From Metridium senile (Eukaryota; Cnidaria; Anthozoa; Actiniaria; Metridiidae), in the NCBI GenBank assembly GCA_949775045.1, contig OX459103.1, forward strand, positions 4,604,502 through 4,668,501: DNA of 64,000 nucleotides, in the 5' to 3' direction. This document shows positions 11,390-24,900 of the stretch, piece after piece. The notes under the pieces are model-generated. The model ran no database searches. It was not told where the DNA came from and saw nothing but the letters and a program-made list of their open reading frames with translations. The position numbers were made by a program, and so were the translations under genes. Each line of letters begins with the position of its first letter. Position 1 is the first letter of the stretch.

Positions 11390-11467
11390 ATGCAGCCGAT
11401 CAACACCGACGAAGATCACGAAAACACCGATATGCCTACAAAAAAGACCACACATAAGACATTCTAG
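11390..11467 (+). other. Upstream ORF before transporter B
   Basis: An ATG at 11390 opens a 25-codon frame (starts MQPINTDEDH) ending at TAG 11465-11467, eleven bases before the chosen start of the transporter and in a different frame. If it is within the transcript it could reduce translation of the main ORF. Whether it is transcribed is unknown. Confidence 0.4.
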
Positions 11468-11478
11468 AGGATTCTAAA

Positions 11479-12757
11479 ATGCTACAAACAGCGACTGAGG
11501 GGGACCAAATTCGTGCTGTAAAATCTGAAATGTTATTGACTACTCAGGGTACCCTGGACAGTTCATTAGAAGAAACCAAAACGACAGAGGGGACCCTAGA
11601 CGGGGCATCAGAGGAATCGGATAAAATGTTACAAACAGCCACAGAGGGGACCCTAGACGGGGCATCAGAGGAATCGGATAAAATGTTACAAACAGCCACA
11701 GAGGGGATCCTAGTGGGGGCATCAAAGGAATCCGATTCTAATAAAATGCTACTTGAATCAACAGAGGGGACCCTAGACGGGACATTTGAACCAAAGAATC
11801 GTAAATTTGATGATATTTTACAGGAAGTTGGAGATTTCTCTAAGTTCCAATACATCCAGTGGACTATTCTAGTACTGATAACCATGCCGCAAGTCTGGTA
11901 TACATATGCACCGGCATTCGCAGCCAGGAAGGTGAAGGACCAGTTATCATGTGGTAACCATGGTAACATTACTGGCAGAAAGCCAGTGTGTCAGATATGG
12001 CATAACAAGACATACTGTGGAGATGTGAAGTATAGTACTGATTTTACTTCTATTGCTACTGATGTGAGTATTGTGATTGTGATCATAAGATTGTGACTTT
12101 ATTGAAGCACGCTAGCCTATTCAATAAATTAATAGCACCACACCATATCAACATTCAAGGCGGTGCTGTTACACCGGCTGCTCAATTTTTCCACAGCAAC
12201 TTGTCTTGCAATACTGTTACGACACAAGATGCTGAAGAATTTCTTAGTAGTTCAGAGGCTGCATGCCTATTAGGGATCTCTTCAGATTTGACAACGAGTA
12301 CGAGATTGAATACGAGTACAAGTTTTGAAATTGGCCTTCTGTGTGTTGTTGATGATAAATTATAGTCTTGTGTATAGATTGAGACACCAAATATATAAAA
12401 ACAAGAAGTGGAATGTAATTCAGTATCAACAATACACACAAGGCCAATTTTAAAACTTGTACTCGTACTCAATCTCGTATTCGTTGTCAAATCTGAAGTT
12501 CCATTTCCTACTTGAGGACAGCATTGTGCAAAGTAAAGTACAGTTCTACTTTCGCAAAGGAACTCAGCAACTTGCACGGTGTATCACCCCTCCAGCAACT
12601 TGTGTAGCAACGAAATTGCGAGACAAATTGCTGAAAAAAATTACATAGTTTAACAGCTCCTTATATGATGCTTTCATGTTATTGTTTCTGTGAGATATTA
12701 TCATTACCAGTATCATCATCAATCTCATTACCACCATGCAACACTATCATCATAGGT

Positions 12758-12804
<47 letters not shown>

Positions 12805-12920
12805 AATCATCATCATCATAAGTTATTCATGCTATTTCATGCTATTGTTTCTGTGGGATATTATCATCATCAATATCATCATCAATCTCATTATCACCAT
12901 GCAACACTATCATCATAGGT

Positions 12921-12958
<38 letters not shown>

Positions 12959-15900
12959 AAGTTATTCATGCTATTGTTTCTGTGGGATATTATCATCATT
13001 GTTATCATCATCAATCACATCATCACCATGCAACACTATCATCATAGGTATCATCATCATAAGTTATTCATGCTATTTCATGTTATTGTTTCAGTGGGAT
13101 ATTATCTGTGAAGATGCCAAGAAGTACATTCCCCTCACTAAGACCATCTTCTATGCTGGTAAACTTGTTGGTGCTTATCTCTTTGGATGGGTGTCTGATC
13201 GTTATGGCCGTCGTGTTACTCTGTTGTCTACCATATTTATTCAGTTTGTATCATCTTTGATTCAAAGTTTTTCTGTCAACTTGACAATGTATGTCCTCTT
13301 GAGGATTCCTCTTGGGATTTGCAGTGGAGGTGAGTGTTAGTGACTTGCTTGTATCATGCTATGTACCATGCCTGTACCATACTATGTAACATGCTTATGC
13401 CATACTATCAATGGAGTGGAGGTGAGAGGCATTGGAAATTTTTAGGCAAATCCAGAATGTTATTACTCCTTCCAAACAATAGTTTTAAGATCTTCTTGAT
13501 CTTTCTGAGTATTCCTCTTGGGATTTGCAGTTGATGTAATATCACGTTCCAGCATTAGTTTTAAGATCTTCTCAGCTGAACAGCATATCTGCCTCAGCTT
13601 TTGTCGTTTGCATGCTTGTCGTAAAGACATGTAAACGGATGTTAAGGACATAAGACATACAAAGTAACATCCCATTTTAAATTATTTTAATAGGAAGCGG
13701 TTATAGAGAGAACAAAACCTGAGAGAAAACGAGAAAATGTTCTTTTTTCGTTTTTATATTTATGTTAACTGTTTTATTCGCACAGTAGTATGTGAGAATT
13801 ATGCATATCCAGTATTCCTCGCCAATTAAGTCACATCCACAACGCAAAACCACACAAAGAGGTCACAGCAACAGTTTTGCCTCAACTAGCAACTCTTCAG
13901 TAATATATACTTATTGAAATATGTTTTTCCATCCAATTAGGAGTGCTTATTGCTGCTTTTACACTCATGACCGAAATGGTTCGTCCAAATAGACGAATGT
14001 GGGGAACCACGATCATCATGGCAACACTGGGCGTGTCACTGACAGTGACGTCATTCATGGCGTACCTCGTGAGAGACTGGAAACAATTCAACCTTGCAAT
14101 AACGTTACCCAACATCCTAGCGATAATAGCGTGTTTATGGTAAGCAAACGGCGTTACGTACGTTTCTGCTTGTGCGCGCATCGTAATAGTAGGAAACTTT
14201 AGATTTGACAACGAGTACGAGATTGAGTACGAGTACGAGTTTTAAAATTGGCCTTGTGTGTTTTGTTGATACTGAATTACATTCCACTTCTTGTTTTTAT
14301 ACATTTGGTGTCTCAATCTTCACACAGGACTACAATTCATCGTCAACAACACACATAATTAAGGCCAATTTCAAAACTTGTACTCATACTCGTTGTCAAA
14401 TCTAAAGTTCCCTAGTCTCCTTCACAGTTTCCTGCGCCATCTTGAAAGGTAGCCGGGCCTTTCGGCATCAGATCGAGACGAATGTGTTTGCAACTTTTTT
14501 GATAATAATATTTAAACAGGTTGCCCAATTCAGCATGGCTGGTTTAAATGGGGACTTGTATAACTAAATCTTAAAATGATAGGGACACGTGAATAATTGT
14601 CCCGCAAGGTCTCTGTCATTGCAAGCTCAACGCTCGCCTCGCTTCGATGCAAAGGCCCGGTTACTTTTCACGAAGGCGCAGGGAACTGTGAAGGAGACTA
14701 TAGATAAAGTTCTCGAGCCTAAACTAACATAACGGGGAACCATATCTGTAACGGCGCGCACTAGCTATAAAGTACGAGTGAAGTTCGTTTTGACAAAAAA
14801 CGTCTCATGCCTGGGCTCTCTGTGCACAGTATTTAGAGGGAGCATAATTTTCAAAACTGCCGTAGATAATTGTCATCATTATCATCATCATCAACAACAC
14901 ATCACCACTTTCATCTTCATCATCATCATCAACAACAACACATGACCACAATCATCTTCATCATCATCAACAACAACACATCACCACTCTCATCTTCATC
15001 ATCATCAACAACAACACATCACCACTCTCATCTTCATCATCATCAACAACAACACATCACCACTCTCATCTTCATCATCATCAACAACAACACATGACCA
15101 CAATCATCTTTATCATCATCAACAACAACACATCACCACTCTCATCTTCATCATCATCAACAACAACACATCACCACTCTCATCTTCATCATCATCAACA
15201 ACAACACATCACCACAATCATCTTCATCAACAACAACACATCACCACTCTCATCTTCATCATCATCAACAACAACACATCACCACTCTCATCTTCATCAT
15301 CATCAACAACAACACATCACCACAATCATCTTCATCAACAACAACACATCACCACTCTCATCTTCATCATCATCAACAACAACACATCACCACTCTCATC
15401 TTCATCATCATCAACAACAACACATGACCACAATCATCTTTATCATCATCAACAACAACACATCACCACTCTCATCTTCATCATCATCATCAACAACAAC
15501 ACATCACCACAATCATCTTCATCATCATCAACAACAACACATCACCACTCTCATCTTCATCATCATCAACAACAACACATGACCACAATCATCTTTATCA
15601 TCATCAACAACAACACATCACCACTCTCATCTTCATCATCATCATCAACAACAACACATCACCACAATCATCTTCATCATCATCAACAACAACACATCAC
15701 CACTCTCATCTTCATCATCATCAACAACAACACATGACCACAATCATCTTCATCATCATCAACAACAACACATCACCACTCTCATCTTCATCATCATCAA
15801 CAACAACACATCACCACAATCATCATCATCATTATCATCATCAACATCATCATCAACAACAACAACAGCATCATTACCAGCATCATCATCATTATCATTT

Positions 15901-18900
15901 TGACAACCATTGAAATCAACTCAATATTATCATTATCACATTTTTAGTAGGAAAAAATCTAGTAAATGCGAAGTTTGCCAATAACAGATGTTTAGAGAAA
16001 TGATATTTTAATCAGCAGCAAACCTAACACTTTAATGCTATGTACAGCTTTGTATCTGAGTCACCCCGCTGGCTGACTGCTCGTGGGCGCTTCAAGGAAG
16101 CAGACAAAATACTTGTAAAGATGGCGTCAACTAATAGAAAAGAATACAAAAAAGGAGAAGTTGAAGAGATAACGATTAAAGAAAAGAAAAAGACATACCA
16201 TATATGGCATTTATTTAGCACAAGATATTTGACCAGGATAAGTGTCATAGAAGGTTGGTCATGGTGAGTGATGATTATCATATAATCATCTTTAAGATCG
16301 CAATCATTAAGGCCGATTTACACGATACGATTTTGACCTACGACTGTAGTATACGATTTGCCTACAAAATGTAGTAGGTACCATTCACACGCGCATGACT
16401 AGTCGTATACGATTCGTATACGCCATTACTAAAATCGTGAGTGATTGGACGAAATACTACAATCATGTGCAAAATACCTTGGGACATTATCTGGTTTTAA
16501 CATGAAAAATATTTCAACATCATTTTTCCGTTTCCCCCTCTCCCCCGTTTCAATTTTGAATTGTGGGGATGTGAAACGGTTGTCATTTGAAAGACCAATC
16601 AACATTGCTTAGGGGGGAAGGGGGTTTGCAAATGAAATTGATAGATTTTGTATATTTTTTGAAACGAAAACGAAAACGCTCATAAAAAAAGTGACAATGT
16701 CCCAACAATTTTGCACATGATTGTAGATCCAGTCCTAATGTGGGACAAATCATGTCATTTTCCTACGACAAGTCGTAGGGTTTTGATCCTTGGTTCAAAA
16801 TCCTACCGTACAAGTTGTAGGTCGCGTGCGTCAGTCGTAGGCAAGTCGTAGGGGCATTTACACAGCACGACTTGGAGCACATTTGAGTCGTATACTACAA
16901 GTCGCACACGACAATCGTGCCGTGTCAATCGGCCTTTACAATCTTCATTATCACCACCATACGGCATCATCATCATCATCATCATCATCATCACCACCAC
17001 CAGCGTAATGATTAATAACCATTACCACCCCGTTCATTATGATCACTATCGCTATCATCATCATTATCTCCACCATCATTATCGTCATCATCACCACCAG
17101 CGTTATCATTATTACCACCACTACCATTATCACTATCGCTATCATCATCATTATCTCTACCATCATTATCGTCATCATCACTACCAACGTCATCATTACC
17201 ACCAACACCACCATCACCATCACCATAATCACTATCGCTATCATCATCATTATGTCTACCATCATTATCATCATCATCACTACCAACGTTATCATTACCA
17301 CCAACACCACCATCACCATTATCACTATCGCTATCATCATCATTATCTCTACCATCATTATCATCATCATCACTACCAACGTTATCATTACCACCAACAC
17401 CACCATCACCATAATCACTATCGCTATCATCATCATTATCTCTACCATCATCATCATCATCATCACTACCAACGTCATCATTATTATTACCACCACCATC
17501 ACCATAATCACTATCATCATCATCACTACCAACGTCATCATCAATAATCATTACCACCACATTCATGATAATCACTATCGCTATCATCATCATTATCTCT
17601 ACCATCATTATCGTCATCATCACTACCAACGTCATAATTACCACCACCACTACCATTATCACTATCACTATCATCATCATTATCTCTACCATCATTATCG
17701 TCATCATCACTACCAACGTCATCATTATCACCACCATCACCATAATCACTATCTCTATCATCATCATTATCTCTACCATCATTATTGTCATCATCACTAC
17801 CAACGTCATCATTATCACCACCATCACCATAATCACTATCTCTATCATCATCATTATCTCCACCATCATTATTGTCATCATCACCACCAACGTTATCATT
17901 ATCACCACCACCACCATAATCACTAACGCTATCATCATCATTATCTCCACCATCATTATCGTCATCATCACTACCAACGTCATCATTATCACCACCACTA
18001 CCATAATCACTAACGCTATCATCATCATTATCTCCACCATCATTATCGTCATCATCACCACCAACGTTATCATTATCACCACCACTACCATAATCACTAT
18101 TGCTATCATCAACATTATCTCCACCATCATTATTGTCATTATCACCACCAACGTTATCATTATCACCACCATCACCATAATCACTAACGCTATCATCATC
18201 ATTATCTCCACCATCATTATCGTCATCATCACTACCAACGTTATCATTATCACCACCACTACCATAATCACTATCGCTATCATCATCATTATCTGTACCA
18301 TCATTATTGTCATCATCACCACCAACGTTATCATTATCACCACCACCACCATAATCACTAACGCTATCATCATCATTATCTCCACCATCATTATCGTCAT
18401 CATCACTACCAACGTTATCATTATCACCACCATCACCATAATCACTATCGCTATCATCATCATTATCTGTACCATCATTATTGTCATCATCACCACCAAC
18501 GTTATCATTATCACCACCACTACCATAATCACTAACGCTATCATCATCATTATCTCTACCATCATTATTGTCATTATCACTACCAACGTTATCATTACCA
18601 CCACCACCACCATCACCATAATCACTATCGCTATCATCATCATTATCTCTACCATCATTATTGTCATTATCACTACCAACGTTATCATTACCACCACCAC
18701 CACCATCACCATAATCACTATCGCTATCATCATCATTATCTCCACCATCATTATCGTCATCATCACTACCAACGTCATCATTATCATTACCACCACCATC
18801 ACCATAATCACTATCGCTATCATCATCATTATCTCTACCATCATTATCGTCATCATCACCACCAACGTCATCATTATCATTACCACCATCACCATAATCA

Positions 18901-21900
18901 CTATCATCATCATCACCACCGTCATCATCAATAATCATTACCACCACATTCATGATAATCACTTTTGCTATCATCAACATTATCTCTACCATCATTATTG
19001 TCATCATCACCACCAACGTTATCATTATCACCACCACTACCATAATCACTATTGCTATCATCAACATTATCTCCACCATCATTATTGTCATCATCACCAC
19101 CAACGTTATCATTATCACCACCACTACCATAATCACTATTGCTATCATCAACATTATCTCCACCATCATTATTGTCATCATCACCACCAACGTTATCATT
19201 ATCACCACCACCACCATAATCACTAACGCTATCATCATCATTATCTCCACCATCATTATTGTCATCATCACCACCAACGTTATCATTATCACCACCACCA
19301 CCACCATAATCACTAACGCTATCATCATCATTATCTCCACCATCATTATCGTCATCATCACTACCAACGTCATCATTATCACCACCACTACCATAATCAC
19401 TATCGCTATCATCATCATTATCTCCACCATCATTATCGTCATCATCACTACCAACGTCATCATTATCATTACCACCACCATCACCATAATCACTATCGCT
19501 ATCATCATCATTATCTCTACCATCATTATCGTCATCATCACCACCAACGTCATCATTATCATTACCACCATCACCATAATCACTATCATCATCATCACCA
19601 CCGTCATCATCAATAATCATTACCACCACATTCATGATAATCACTATTGCTATCATCAACATTATCTCTACCATCATTATTGTCATCATCACCACCAACG
19701 TTATCATTATCACCACCACTACCATCACCATAATCACTATCGCTATCATCATCATTATCTCCACCATCATTATCGTCATCATCACTACCAACGTTATCAT
19801 TATCACCACCACTACCATAATCACTATCGCTATCATCATCATTATCTCCACCATCATTATCGTCATCATCACTACCAACGTCATCATTATCATTACCACC
19901 ACCATCACCATAATCACTATCGCTATCATCATCATTATCTCTACCATCATTATCGTCATCATCACCACCAACGTCATCATTATCATTACCACCATCACCA
20001 TAATCACTATCATCATCATCACCACCGTCATCATCAATAATCATTACCACCACATTCATGATAATCACTATTGCTATCATCAACATTATCTCTACCATCA
20101 TTATTGTCATCATCACCACCAACGTTATCATTATCACCACCACTACCATCACCATAATCACTATCGCTATCATCATCATTATCTCCACCATCATTATCGT
20201 CATCATCACTACCAACGTTATCATTATCACCACCACTACCATAATCACTATCGCTATCATCATCATTATCTCCACCATCATTATCGTCATCATCACTACC
20301 AACGTTATCATTATCACCACCACTACCATAATCACTATCGCTATCATCATCATTATCTCTACCATCATTATTGTCATCATCACCACCAACGTTATCATTA
20401 TCACCACCACCACCATAATCACTAACGCTATCATCATCATTATCTCCACCATCATTATCGTCATCATCACTACCAACGTTATCATTATCACCACCACTAC
20501 CATAATCACTATTGCTATCATCAACATTATCTCCACCATCATTATTGTCATTATCACCACCAACGTTATCATTATCACCACCATCACCATAATCACTAAC
20601 GCTATCATCATCATTATCTCCACCATCATTATCGTCATCATCACTACCAACGTTATCATTATCACCACCACTACCATAATCACTATCGCTATCATCATCA
20701 TTATCTGTACCATCATTATTGTCATCATCACCACCAACGTTATCATTATCACCACCACCACCATAATCACTAACGCTATCATCATCATTATCTCCACCAT
20801 CATTATCGTCATCATCACTACCAACGTTATCATTATCACCACCATCACCATAATCACTATCGCTATCATCATCATTATCTGTACCATCATTATTGTCATC
20901 ATCACCACCAACGTTATCATTATCACCACCACTACCATAATCACTAACGCTATCATCATCATTATCTCTACCATCATTATTGTCATTATCACTACCAACG
21001 TTATCATTACCACCACTACCACCATCACCATAATCACTATCGCTATCATCATCATTATCTCCACCATCATTATCGTCATCATCACTACCAACGTTATCAT
21101 TATCACCACCACTACCATAATCACTATTGCTATCATCAACATTATCTCCACCATCATTATTGTCATTATCACCACCAACGTTATCATTATCACCACCATC
21201 ACCATAATCACTAACGCTATCATCATCATTATCTCCACCATCATTATCGTCATCATCACTACCAACGTTATCATTATCACCACCACTACCATAATCACTA
21301 TCGCTATCATCATCATTATCTGTACCATCATTATTGTCATCATCACCACCAACGTTATCATTATCACCACCACCACCATAATCACTAACGCTATCATCAT
21401 CATTATCTCCACCATCATTATCGTCATCATCACTACCAACGTTATCATTATCACCACCATCACCATAATCACTATCGCCATCATCATCATTATCTGTACC
21501 ATCATTATTGTCATCATCACCACCAACGTTATCATTATCACCACCACTACCATAATCACTAACGCTATCATCATCATTATCTCTACCATCATTATTGTCA
21601 TTATCACTACCAACGTTATCATTACCACCACCACCACCATCACCATAATCACTATCGCTATCATCATCATTATCTCTACCATCATTATTGTCATTATCAC
21701 TACCAACGTTATCATTACCACCACCACCACCATCACCATAATCACTATCGCTATCATCATCATTATCTCCACCATCATTATCGTCATCATCACTACCAAC
21801 GTCATCATTATCATTACCACCACCATCACCATAATCACTATCGCTATCATCATCATTATCTCTACCATCATTATCGTCATCATCACCACCAACGTCATCA

Positions 21901-24900
21901 TTATCATTACCACCATCACCATAATCACTATCATCATCATCACCACCGTCATCATCAATAATCATTACCACCACATTCATGATAATCACTTTTGCTATCA
22001 TCAACATTATCTCTACCATCATTATTGTCATCATCACCACCAACGTTATCATTATCACCACCACTACCATAATCACTATTGCTATCATCAACATTATCTC
22101 CACCATCATTATTGTCATCATCACCACCAACGTTATCATTATCACCACCACTACCATAATCACTATTGCTATCATCAACATTATCTCCACCATCATTATT
22201 GTCATCATCACCACCAACGTTATCATTATCACCACCACCACCATAATCACTAACGCTATCATCATCATTATCTCCACCATCATTATTGTCATCATCACCA
22301 CCAACGTTATCATTATCACCACCACCACCACCATAATCACTAACGCTATCATCATCATTATCTCCACCATCATTATCGTCATCATCACTACCAACGTCAT
22401 CATTATCACCACCACTACCATAATCACTATCGCTATCATCATCATTATCTCCACCATCATTATCGTCATCATCACTACCAACGTCATCATTATCATTACC
22501 ACCACCATCACCATAATCACTATCGCTATCATCATCATTATCTCTACCATCATTATCGTCATCATCACCACCAACGTCATCATTATCATTACCACCATCA
22601 CCATAATCACTATCATCATCATCACCACCGTCATCATCAATAATCATTACCACCACATTCATGATAATCACTATTGCTATCATCAACATTATCTCTACCA
22701 TCATTATTGTCATCATCACCACCAACGTTATCATTATCACCACCACTACCATCACCATAATCACTATCGCTATCATCATCATTATCTCCACCATCATTAT
22801 CGTCATCATCACTACCAACGTTATCATTATCACCACCACTACCATAATCACTATCGCTATCATCATCATTATCTCCACCATCATTATCGTCATCATCACT
22901 ACCAACGTTATCATTATCACCACCACTACCATAATCACTATCGCTATCATCATCATTATCTGTACCATCATTATTGTCATCATCACCACCAACGTTATCA
23001 TTATCACCACCACCACCATAATCACTAACGCTATCATCATCATTATCTCCACCATCATTATCGTCATCATCACTACCAACGTTATCATTATCACCACCAT
23101 CACCATAATCACTATCGCTATCATCATCATTATCTGTACCATCATTATTGTCATCATCACCACCAACGTTATCATTATCACCACCACTACCATAATCACT
23201 AACGCTATCATCATCATTATCTCTACCATCATTATTGTCATTATCACTACCAACGTTATCATTACCACCACCACCACCATCACCATAATCACTATCGCTA
23301 TCATCATCATTATCTCTACCATCATTATTGTCATTATCACTACCAACGTTATCATTACCACCACCACCACCATCACCATAATCACTATCGCTATCATCAT
23401 CATTATCTCCACCATCATTATCGTCATCATCACTACCAACGTCATCATTATCATTACCACCACCATCACCATAATCACTATCGCTATCATCATCATTATC
23501 TCTACCATCATTATCGTCATCATCACCACCAACGTCATCATTATCATTACCACCATCACCATAATCACTATCATCATCATCACCACCGTCATCATCAATA
23601 ATCATTACCACCACATTCATGATAATCACTTTTGCTATCATCAACATTATCTCTACCATCATTATTGTCATCATCACCACCAACGTTATCATTATCACCA
23701 CCACTACCATAATCACTATTGCTATCATCAACATTATCTCCACCATCATTATTGTCATCATCACCACCAACGTTATCATTATCACCACCACTACCATAAT
23801 CACTATTGCTATCATCAACATTATCTCCACCATCATTATTGTCATCATCACCACCAACGTTATCATTATCACCACCACCACCATAATCACTAACGCTATC
23901 ATCATCATTATCTCCACCATCATTATTGTCATCATCACCACCAACGTTATCATTATCACCACCACCACCACCATAATCACTAACGCTATCATCATCATTA
24001 TCTCCACCATCATTATCGTCATCATCACTACCAACGTCATCATTATCACCACCACTACCATAATCACTATCGCTATCATCATCATTATCTCCACCATCAT
24101 TATCGTCATCATCACTACCAACGTCATCATTATCATTACCACCACCATCACCATAATCACTATCGCTATCATCATCATTATCTCTACCATCATTATCGTC
24201 ATCATCACCACCAACGTCATCATTATCATTACCACCATCACCATAATCACTATCATCATCATCACCACCGTCATCATCAATAATCATTACCACCACATTC
24301 ATGATAATCACTATTGCTATCATCAACATTATCTCTACCATCATTATTGTCATCATCACCACCAACGTTATCATTATCACCACCACTACCATCACCATAA
24401 TCACTATCGCTATCATCATCATTATCTCCACCATCATTATCGTCATCATCACTACCAACGTTATCATTATCACCACCACTACCATAATCACTATCGCTAT
24501 CATCATCATTATCTCCACCATCATTATCGTCATCATCACTACCAACGTTATCATTATCACCACCACTACCATAATCACTATCGCTATCATCATCATTATC
24601 TCTACCATCATTATTGTCATCATCACCACCAACGTTATCATTATCACCACCACCACCATAATCACTAACGCTATCATCATCATTATCTCCACCATCATTA
24701 TCGTCATCATCACTACCAACGTTATCATTATCACCACCACTACCATAATCACTATTGCTATCATCAACATTATCTCCACCATCATTATTGTCATCATCAC
24801 CACCAACGTTATCATTATCACCACCACCACCATAATCACTAACGCTATCATCATCATTATCTCCACCATCATTATCGTCATCATCACTACCAACGTCATC

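Noticed and set aside
11540..11969. Two antisense frames over transporter B exon 1
   Set aside because: Shadows of the coding repeat on the other strand; the sense frame continues in frame into eight further exons.
14870..15582. Open frames of His/Thr/Ser-rich peptide
   Set aside because: Direct translation of the ATC/AAC minisatellite; flanked by the well-defined exons 3 and 4 of transporter B.
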